A stretch of 40,263 nucleotides of DNA from an uncultured Chitinophaga sp. (GTDB taxonomy: Bacteria > Bacteroidota > Bacteroidia > Chitinophagales > Chitinophagaceae): contig NZ_CABHOU010000066.1 in the NCBI RefSeq assembly GCF_902168175.1, positions 1-40,263 of the forward strand, given 5' to 3'. The position numbers and the translations under genes are program-made. Position 1 is the first letter of the stretch. Each line of letters starts with the position of its first letter. The notes below the pieces were generated by a model. That model did not search any database. It had not been told where the DNA came from and saw only the letters and a program-made list of their open reading frames with translations. Shown here piece by piece: positions 33,695-40,263 of this stretch.

Positions 33695-36600
33695 ATGCGA
33701 AAGCTTGATGCACGCTGGTATTTCCCAAAGCGGCTGCAGCAATACACGATTAAGTTTATTGCCGTTTTTTTTGCGCTGCCCGCGTTTTTACTCCAACCCA
33801 TTTACGCACAGAACAACATTACTATCAGAGGCCAGGTCAGAAGTGATCGCGGGCAAGCTGTACCCGGAGCTGCCATCGCATTGAAGGGCACCTCCCGCGG
33901 GGTGGCCGCTGATACAGCAGGAAATTTCACGATTCAGGCACCCGGAACGGGCACGCTCGTGATATCATCTATAGGATATTCACCGAATGAAGTACCCATT
34001 CAAAACCGGAACCAGCTACTGGTGGTACTCACAACCAACGTGGGCTCACTAACCGACGTAATCGTGGTTGGTTATGGCTCGCAGCGAAAAAAAGACGTCA
34101 CGGGCGCTGTTACTTCGGTGAGTGGATCTACGTTAAGAGAAGTACCTGCACCCAACATCCTGAACCAGCTGAAAGGCAGGGCGGCCGGCGTATCGATTGT
34201 CAGCAACGGCTCCACACCAGGCGCACAGGGGCAAATACGTATCAGGGGTAACCGGTCCCTCACAACGGGCTCCGGATCTTCGGATGCCCTCGACGGACCG
34301 CTCGTAGTAGTTGACGGCATCCCGTTTGGGGGACTCAATGATATTAACCCGGATGACGTGGTGAGCATGGAGATACTAAAAGACGCTTCAGCCACCGCTA
34401 TATTTGGTTCGAGAGGTGCGGGCGGGGTAATCCTTATCACCACCAAAAGAGGAAAAACAGGCAAACCGGTAATTAGTTACGATGGCTACCATGGTGTTAC
34501 CACGATTATGGATAAGTATGATGTAATGAACGGCCCTGAATATGCCAAATTCAAGGAAGACGCGGCAAAATACAATCGCACCAATCCCGGCACATCGGGA
34601 TACCTGCTTACCCAAAAGGAGCGCGATGCACTGGAGGCAGGCGTTTCTACAAACTGGCAGGACCTAATTTACCAACCGGGGTTCCTGACCAACCACCAGC
34701 TTAGCTTGCAGGGCGGTGTAGAAAACACGCAGTATGGACTGGGCGCAGGCTACTTCAATGAAACCGGTATTATACCAAACCAGAGCTTTCATAGGGGTAC
34801 GCTGAGGGCCACCATCGATCAGAAGATCGGGAACCGGATAAAATTAGGCCTGAATACACTGAACACCCTCTCCTACAATTATGACCCGGGCGGTGGCGGT
34901 GTAACCGGTGGCCTGGTCCGTTTAACGCCACTGGCGCCAGCGTATAACGCGGACGGCAGCCTTAACCTCCTTCCTGCAGACGGTTCTATTGATGCGGCGC
35001 AGGTAAGCCCCTTAACTATCATGACGAAAGAAAGCTCCACCCTTTCACGCAGTCGTACACTCAGGACTTTCAACAGCCTTTACGCGGAGGTAAATATTAC
35101 CGAGGGATTGCGATACAGGTTCAATGCCGGTTTGAATTTCAGCCAGACTAACTACAACCGTTATAACGGCCCGCTCACCTACTTTAACAGCGCTACCGTG
35201 CAGGCTTCTTCCAGTGCAGAGATTGTGAATACGGAGTATTGGAACTACAACCTGCAACACCTGTTATATTACGATAAAACGTTCGCTGGTAAACATAAAA
35301 TAGGTTTTACCGGCTTGTTTGAAGTAACGAAGGACCACACGCTCGGAAGCCGCTTTACCGTAACGGGCGTTCCGGCCGATTATATCAAAACTTCCAACTT
35401 TTCGCTGGCAGCAGGGCAACCTGTAGCGAATGCTGACTTTGGCAATAACTTCTCCGAAACCGGCCTGCTATCTTACATGGGCAGGTTAAATTACAGTTAT
35501 GATGACAAATATCTTCTCACGGTAACCTTACGTCGCGACGGCTCCTCCACCCTATCCCCCGGTAACCGGTATTTTAACTACCCGGCCGTTGGTTTGGGCT
35601 GGAATGCCTCAGAAGAAGCCTTCCTGAAGACGGTAAAATGGCTCTCCAACCTAAAATTACGCGGAGGATGGGGTATTTCCGGCAACAGGAACGTGGGTGC
35701 CTATTCCACCCTTGGCGCACTGTCGGCAGGCTATTATAACTTCGGGACCACCACTGCAGGCCAGCAGCTGGGTTACACCGTTACGAACCTCCCATCTGCC
35801 AACCTGGGTTGGCAATCCACCTCACAGCTCGACATCGGTTTAGAGTTTGGGCTGTTCAACAGCAGGTTAACAGGTTCCGTTGATTACTATCATCAAAAAA
35901 CAAAAGACATCCTGTTATCGGTTCCCCTGCCGCCCAGTAATGGTGCAGGCTCTACCCTAAAAAACCTTGGACGCACCGAAGGTAAGGGCGTTGAGGTATC
36001 GCTTACGTACGAGGTGATGAGAAGCCGTAAAGATGACGGCTTTAACTGGAGCGCCGATATCACCTATTTCTTTAACCGCGAAAAAATAACACAGCTTACT
36101 ACGCCAGATGAAAAGGCCAATGTGGGTGCCGGCTGGTTTGTGGGCGAACCCTTAACAGTAATTTACGATCACAGGAAGCTGGGGATATGGCAAACAGGTG
36201 ATGCCAGCAAACTAGCGCAGCAAACAGCGCCAGTGCAGTTTCCGGGGCAGATAAGAGTAGAAGATAAAGATGATAATAATGTGATTGATGCGAACGACCG
36301 GCAGATACTCGGTAACTTCCAACCTCGTTGGGAAGGAGGCATCACCAACCGTTTTAGTTTTAAAAACTTCGATGCATCTGTAGTAGTGTATGCAAGGATG
36401 GGCATGAAAGTGCTGGTTCCTTACCTCACCGGGAATTCTACCGGCTCCGGCGGTTACGCGTTCTTCAACCAGAGTCGCGTTAACCAGGTAAAAGTAGACT
36501 ACTGGCGTGACGATAATCCAACCAATGCATTCCCTGCACCCGATGCCAGTAATGCCGTGCAGTGGTTTGGATCTACCCTGGGTTACTACGACGGATCATT

Positions 36601-36892
36601 TATCAAATGCAGAAGCATTAACCTTGGCTATTCTTTCCCGGCCAAACTTGCGCAAAAAGTAGGCGCTTCATCTGCCAGGTTTTATGCCAACATCACCAAC
36701 CCTTTCATCATTTATTCTCCCCTGGTGCGCGATAACCTGGCCGTTGACCCCGAAGGTAATGGTTATGCAGGTACAGGTACGTTAAACCCGCAGGGTGCGA
36801 GTGATCGCGGTACGCCTGAACGGCAAATCGCAGTAAACCTGAACAACCCGCCGATACGGCAATTCACCCTGGGCGTAAACCTTAAATTCTAA
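33695..36892 (+). CDS. SusC/RagA-type TonB-dependent transporter (no STN domain)
   Basis: 1065 residues. The signal region (FIAVFFALPAFLLQPIYAQ, cleavage at about 39) is followed directly by a carboxypeptidase-regulatory-like domain (about 43-115, ITIRGQVRSDRGQAVPGAAI), the motif DVIVVGYGSQRKKDVTGAVT, the plug (about 128-240, including GQIRIRGNRSLTTGSGSS and GPLVVVDGIPFGGLNDI) and the outer-membrane barrel ending IRQFTLGVNLKF. It imports oligosaccharides with its SusD partner encoded 11 nt downstream. The lack of an STN domain fits control by the divergent hybrid regulator instead of a sigma/FecR pair. Confidence 0.96.
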   Translation: MRKLDARWYFPKRLQQYTIKFIAVFFALPAFLLQPIYAQNNITIRGQVRSDRGQAVPGAAIALKGTSRGVAADTAGNFTIQAPGTGTLVISSIGYSPNEVPIQNRNQLLVVLTTNVGSLTDVIVVGYGSQRKKDVTGAVTSVSGSTLREVPAPNILNQLKGRAAGVSIVSNGSTPGAQGQIRIRGNRSLTTGSGSSDALDGPLVVVDGIPFGGLNDINPDDVVSMEILKDASATAIFGSRGAGGVILITTKRGKTGKPVISYDGYHGVTTIMDKYDVMNGPEYAKFKEDAAKYNRTNPGTSGYLLTQKERDALEAGVSTNWQDLIYQPGFLTNHQLSLQGGVENTQYGLGAGYFNETGIIPNQSFHRGTLRATIDQKIGNRIKLGLNTLNTLSYNYDPGGGGVTGGLVRLTPLAPAYNADGSLNLLPADGSIDAAQVSPLTIMTKESSTLSRSRTLRTFNSLYAEVNITEGLRYRFNAGLNFSQTNYNRYNGPLTYFNSATVQASSSAEIVNTEYWNYNLQHLLYYDKTFAGKHKIGFTGLFEVTKDHTLGSRFTVTGVPADYIKTSNFSLAAGQPVANADFGNNFSETGLLSYMGRLNYSYDDKYLLTVTLRRDGSSTLSPGNRYFNYPAVGLGWNASEEAFLKTVKWLSNLKLRGGWGISGNRNVGAYSTLGALSAGYYNFGTTTAGQQLGYTVTNLPSANLGWQSTSQLDIGLEFGLFNSRLTGSVDYYHQKTKDILLSVPLPPSNGAGSTLKNLGRTEGKGVEVSLTYEVMRSRKDDGFNWSADITYFFNREKITQLTTPDEKANVGAGWFVGEPLTVIYDHRKLGIWQTGDASKLAQQTAPVQFPGQIRVEDKDDNNVIDANDRQILGNFQPRWEGGITNRFSFKNFDASVVVYARMGMKVLVPYLTGNSTGSGGYAFFNQSRVNQVKVDYWRDDNPTNAFPAPDASNAVQWFGSTLGYYDGSFIKCRSINLGYSFPAKLAQKVGASSARFYANITNPFIIYSPLVRDNLAVDPEGNGYAGTGTLNPQGASDRGTPERQIAVNLNNPPIRQFTLGVNLKF

Positions 36893-36903
36893 ATGTAAAA
36901 GTC

Positions 36904-38718
36904 ATGAAGACAGCTAAAATATCACTCCTGGTTTTGTGTTGTGTACTTATAAACGGAAGCTGCAAAAAAGTGCTGAATGAAAACCCTGAGTCGCAGATCG
37001 TTCCTGCTTATTTCAATTCACCTGCGGGTGTTCTGGGCGGTATTGCCGGTGTATATAACGATATCCGATCGCAATGGGGAACAGAAGGGTTCACGAATGA
37101 AATGCAGGCCGGCACAGACGAATTTATACGCGGCGCCAGCTCCGGCGGAGCCACGGTACACGACTACAACGGCCTCAATGGAAGCAACTTTGGTTCAGCC
37201 TGGGGCATAGCCTTCCAGGACATTAATACCGTCAACGGCGTGCTGAAATACGTGCCGTCAGTTGACCTGCCCGACCAAACGAAGAAAGTATATGCCGCCC
37301 AGGCAAAATTCCTGCGGGCATTCTGGTATTTCTACCTGGTGCAAACGTTCGGCGATGTTCCTCTACACAAAGAATTTATCACCGTTCCTTCTCAGGCAGC
37401 TTCGCGCCAACCTGCAGCAGCGGTATATGAACTCATTATTCAGGACCTTACTGAAGCTGCCGCAGACCTCCCTAACATTCCCGCTGCCCCGTTCCTCGGC
37501 AAACCGGCAACAAAGCCCGTGGCACAACTGCTGTTGGCGAAAGCCTATCTTACCAGGGGCTGGCTCACCAACTCACAGGAAGATTTCGGGAAAGCTGCTG
37601 CTCTTTGCGAAGATATCATCGCTAATAAAGGCGCGTACAACCTTGACCTGTGGCAGGATTACGGAGATGCTTTTGTACCCGCTAACGACTATGGCAAAGA
37701 GACGATGTTTGTAAGCGACCATATGTTAGATCCAAAGTACGGTTATTACGCTGTGGGCGGAGCAGCCGGAGGTGGCGCTGCCCAGAATCTTTCTCCATGG
37801 TTCACGAACTGGGACTACCCGAACAACAGCGGTATCAACTCTTATAAGGATGGCGCAGGCATGCTCGTTAACGCAGGCACGTCGGGCATGATCAGGGATG
37901 CTTTTTATGGCAGGCCCTACCAGCGTATGCGGCCCAATAGCTATCGCTGGCCTACAGGCGTGCATGCCGGTAAAAACTACTTTCTCGACCAGGCGTTTGT
38001 AAGAAGAGATATAGATTCACGTTATGCCAACTCCTTCTACACCGTATATATTTCGAACGTGGCCATTACGAATGCCGCCAATGCGGCCAACAATACGCGC
38101 GGTATTGGTTACAGCATGCAGGTGGGCGTAGATACTGCTGTATGGCTGCCTGATGTTGAAATAACCGGGGCTCCCCAATTCGTTGGCAGCCGGCCATTCA
38201 AAGGACTGGTGGTACCACCCAGCATGTGGAAGCCCAACATCTTTCCCGCACTAAAAAAGTACATGGACCCCAGCCGTGGCGCCAACTTTAATGACCCTTC
38301 TACGCGTCCCTGCGTGTTGTACCGTTTTTCGGATGTATACCTGACTGGCGCCGAAGCTGCTTTTAAAGCGAACAACAGCACCCGTGCCGCTGAATTGATT
38401 TCCATCGTGCGCCAGCGTGCCGCGTACCGTAAAACCAATACAGCACAGCAAAATACAGATGCTGCTGCCGCCATGATTATTTCGGCAGCCGATGTAACGG
38501 TGGACTTCATCCTGGACGAACGGAGCCGCGAATTCTTCGGGGAGTGGCAGCGGTGGCACGACCTGGTAAGGACACAGTCGCTCGTTAGAAGAACAAAAGA
38601 ATGGAACCCGGAAGCGGGCCAGTACATTAAAGATTTCCACATACTGCGCCCCATTCCGCAGTCGCAGATAGATCGCGTGGTGGATGGTCCGCCTTTTCCA
38701 CAGAACAAAGATTATTAA
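36904..38718 (+). CDS. SusD/RagB-family glycan-binding lipoprotein
   Basis: A 604-residue lipoprotein (MKTAKISLLVLCCVLINGSC, lipidated Cys20; KKVLNENPESQIVPAYF). It has the TPR helices (AAQAKFLRAFWYFYLVQTFG; PVAQLLLAKAYLTRGWLT), a long variable ligand-binding region, and the terminal signature FILDERSREFFGEWQRWHDLVR with HILRPIPQSQI. It is the partner of the SusC upstream and binds the glycan at the cell surface. The two GH43 enzymes of the locus point to an arabinose- or xylose-containing polysaccharide. Confidence 0.96.
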   Translation: MKTAKISLLVLCCVLINGSCKKVLNENPESQIVPAYFNSPAGVLGGIAGVYNDIRSQWGTEGFTNEMQAGTDEFIRGASSGGATVHDYNGLNGSNFGSAWGIAFQDINTVNGVLKYVPSVDLPDQTKKVYAAQAKFLRAFWYFYLVQTFGDVPLHKEFITVPSQAASRQPAAAVYELIIQDLTEAAADLPNIPAAPFLGKPATKPVAQLLLAKAYLTRGWLTNSQEDFGKAAALCEDIIANKGAYNLDLWQDYGDAFVPANDYGKETMFVSDHMLDPKYGYYAVGGAAGGGAAQNLSPWFTNWDYPNNSGINSYKDGAGMLVNAGTSGMIRDAFYGRPYQRMRPNSYRWPTGVHAGKNYFLDQAFVRRDIDSRYANSFYTVYISNVAITNAANAANNTRGIGYSMQVGVDTAVWLPDVEITGAPQFVGSRPFKGLVVPPSMWKPNIFPALKKYMDPSRGANFNDPSTRPCVLYRFSDVYLTGAEAAFKANNSTRAAELISIVRQRAAYRKTNTAQQNTDAAAAMIISAADVTVDFILDERSREFFGEWQRWHDLVRTQSLVRRTKEWNPEAGQYIKDFHILRPIPQSQIDRVVDGPPFPQNKDY

Positions 38719-38740
38719 ACACATCAACAGAGATGTAACA

Positions 38741-38777
38741 GCCACCCGGATTCAGCACTATTGCAAATCCGGGTGGC
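38741..38777 (+). terminator. Hairpin after the second susD
   Basis: GCCACCCGGATT (38741-38752) pairs perfectly with AATCCGGGTGGC (38766-38777) across a 13-nt loop, followed by a short T-containing tail (CTTTCT). It begins 22 nt after the stop. Because a GH43 gene follows on the same strand, it may be a partial terminator that lowers enzyme expression relative to susCD. Confidence 0.65.
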
Positions 38778-38917
38778 CTTTCTGCTGGCAGGCAGCTACC
38801 GTTAAAACAAATCTTTAGGAAATTGAATAAAAACGTTTCAACTTGGAATAGCGCTTTTAACCGGCCAGGCACTGTTTTACACCCGGCAAAGCAATACTGA
38901 CTCAAAACTATGAAAGA

Positions 38918-40263
38918 ATGATATGTAAGCGGCAAACGATTATTTGTATACTGGCGCTGTTGTTTGGCGCAGCAGGCAACGTCCGGAACGTGATAGCCCA
39001 AACCCAAGCCACTAATCCTGTTATTTACGCCGATGTGCCCGACATGGCGATGATTCGTGTGGGTGATACTTATTACATGAGTAGTACCACCATGCATATG
39101 AGCCCCGGCGTTCCTATCATGAAATCAAAAGACCTGGTGAACTGGCGGCTTATATCATATGCCTACGATGTACTCGACGATGTAGACGCACTCAACCTGG
39201 CGCAGGGAAAAACCGCTTACGGCAGTGGGTCCTGGGCCAGCAGCATTCGTTATCATAAGGGTGTATTTTATGTGAGTACGTTCGCAGGAACTACCGGCAA
39301 AACCTACATCTACTCAACAAGAGATATAGAAAAAGGGCCATGGAAAAAGATCAGTTTCAAACCATCGTTACATGATCATTCCCTGTTTTTTGATGATGAC
39401 GGCAAAACATACATGGTGTATGGTGGTGGTAAAATAATGATCACCCAATTGGCCGATGATTTATCGGGGCCATTACCAGGAAGCAGCGCAAAGGTACTTA
39501 TCGAAAATGCGAGCGCTGCTGCCGGTCCCAATGTAGGCTTACCTGCAGAAGGTTCTCAGTTGTTCAAGGTCCGTAACACTTACTACCTGTTTAATATTTG
39601 CTGGCCGAAAGGAGGTATGCGCACCGTTACTATACATCGTGCAGCAACGCTATCGGGCCCCTGGGAAGGGCGTGTAGCGCTGCAAGACAAAGGCGTGGCA
39701 CAGGGAGGGCTGATTAACACGCCAAAGGGAGAATGGTTTGCCTATCTGTTCCGTGACAACGGAGCGGTAGGTCGCATTCCTTACCTGGTGCCGGTCCGTT
39801 GGGAAGATGACTGGCCGGTATTAGGCGAAAATGGGAAAGTGCCGGAACAATTGAGCCTGCCCGCCAGCAAAGGACTGGAGCCGGGTATTGTAACCTCTGA
39901 TGAATTTAGCCGCACTAAGCACGAACGCCCATTACCGCTTGCATGGCAGTGGAACCATAATCCTGATAGCAGCAATTGGTCGCTTACAGCCCGCCGGGGG
40001 CATTTGCGCCTGACCACAGGCCGTGTAGACACTTCCATACTTTTTGCCCGTAATACACTAACGCAACGAACTTTCGGGCCAACATCCTCTGCCAGTACAT
40101 TCGTCGATGTATCAAGGATGAAAGAGGGCGACTGCACAGGCCTTCTGCTGCTGCAAAAGAACTTTGCCTGGATCGGCGTTAAATCAGAAGCTGCAAACCT
40201 TTACCTGGTAATGGTGAGCGCCGAATCAGGAAATCCGGTGGAGGTAGCCAGGCTACCACTGAA
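38918..40263 (+). CDS. Exported GH43-family glycoside hydrolase, 3' end outside the window
   Basis: The frame runs from the ATG at 38918 to the end of the window without a stop (448 codons seen). Signal peptide: TIICILALLFGAAG then VIAQ (cleavage at about 28). GH43 propeller: Asp42 in NPVIYADVPDMAMIRVGDTY (base; the usual P-D-P is P-D-M here), GVPIMKSKDLVNWRLI, SWASSIRYHKGVFYVSTF, Asp153 in LHDHSLFFDDDGKTYMVYGG, and Glu211 in LPAEGSQLFKVRNTYYLF. From about 325 on, a second beta-sandwich domain starts (DEFSRTKHERPLPLAWQWNH), like the GH43_C2/DUF1349 module. A subfamily near GH43_12 (xylosidase/arabinofuranosidase) is the best guess. It lies 199 nt after susD in the same direction. Confidence 0.9.
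   Translation, partial: MICKRQTIICILALLFGAAGNVRNVIAQTQATNPVIYADVPDMAMIRVGDTYYMSSTTMHMSPGVPIMKSKDLVNWRLISYAYDVLDDVDALNLAQGKTAYGSGSWASSIRYHKGVFYVSTFAGTTGKTYIYSTRDIEKGPWKKISFKPSLHDHSLFFDDDGKTYMVYGGGKIMITQLADDLSGPLPGSSAKVLIENASAAAGPNVGLPAEGSQLFKVRNTYYLFNICWPKGGMRTVTIHRAATLSGPWEGRVALQDKGVAQGGLINTPKGEWFAYLFRDNGAVGRIPYLVPVRWEDDWPVLGENGKVPEQLSLPASKGLEPGIVTSDEFSRTKHERPLPLAWQWNHNPDSSNWSLTARRGHLRLTTGRVDTSILFARNTLTQRTFGPTSSASTFVDVSRMKEGDCTGLLLLQKNFAWIGVKSEAANLYLVMVSAESGNPVEVARLPL

Noticed and set aside
1..40263. CRISPR array, tRNA/rRNA genes, intact insertion sequence or prophage
   Set aside because: No regularly spaced repeats, no cloverleaf or rRNA-like sequence, and no transposase, integrase or phage structural motifs were found on either strand.

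Overview
The window comes from a Bacteroidota chromosome, most likely Chitinophagaceae (Chitinophaga-like). The evidence is three SusD-type lipoproteins, two complete SusC/SusD pairs, a hybrid two-component regulator, an ECF sigma/FecR pair, promoter-like TAnnTTTG boxes and few Shine-Dalgarno sequences. No tRNA, rRNA, CRISPR array or intact insertion sequence was seen.

Layout. (1) 1-1004: 3' end of a SusD-like gene that begins upstream, closed by a terminator. (2) 1066-5594: a mixed region with a tiny membrane protein, a PAS-LuxR regulator, a small alpha/beta hydrolase, about 1.5 kb that looks like decayed coding DNA with an odd 20-bp inverted repeat, a class C beta-lactamase-like secreted serine hydrolase, and a signal-peptide remnant. 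(3) 5741-8929: a tightly packed four-gene cassette (DUF3887-like protein, secreted unknown, four-TM protein, secreted HExxH metallopeptidase-like protein). I cannot assign it to a described system, and it is one of my two main novelty candidates. (4) 9417-10502: an orphan 62-aa protein with a strong terminator, then a DUF421 membrane protein with a C-terminal zinc ribbon. (5) 10517-15295: convergent on DUF421, a secreted GH130-like enzyme, and divergent from that a large GH78 alpha-L-rhamnosidase. (6) 15755-16162: a stand-alone CheY-like receiver.

(7) 16204-25671, minus strand: ECF sigma, FecR anti-sigma, STN-containing SusC, SusD, metallophosphoesterase, nucleotide-pyrophosphatase-like phosphodiesterase, terminator. 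It looks like a transport locus for a phosphorylated ligand: the sigma/anti-sigma pair senses occupancy of the SusC STN domain, SusCD captures the ligand, and the two exported phosphohydrolases strip phosphate. No glycosidase is present. A plus-strand hairpin with a T-tract lies between fecR and susC and suggests a cis-antisense sRNA of about 90 nt. This is the second main candidate.

(8) 26088-27194: a lipoprotein predicted to be a seven-bladed beta-propeller. (9) 27292-40263: a hemicellulose- or pectin-type PUL with a GH43 enzyme and a 1360-aa hybrid two-component regulator on the minus strand, and SusC (without STN), SusD and a second GH43 (cut by the window end) on the plus strand. The two SusC proteins match their regulators: STN with sigma/FecR, no STN with the hybrid regulator.

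All domain calls were made by reading motifs. No database search was run.
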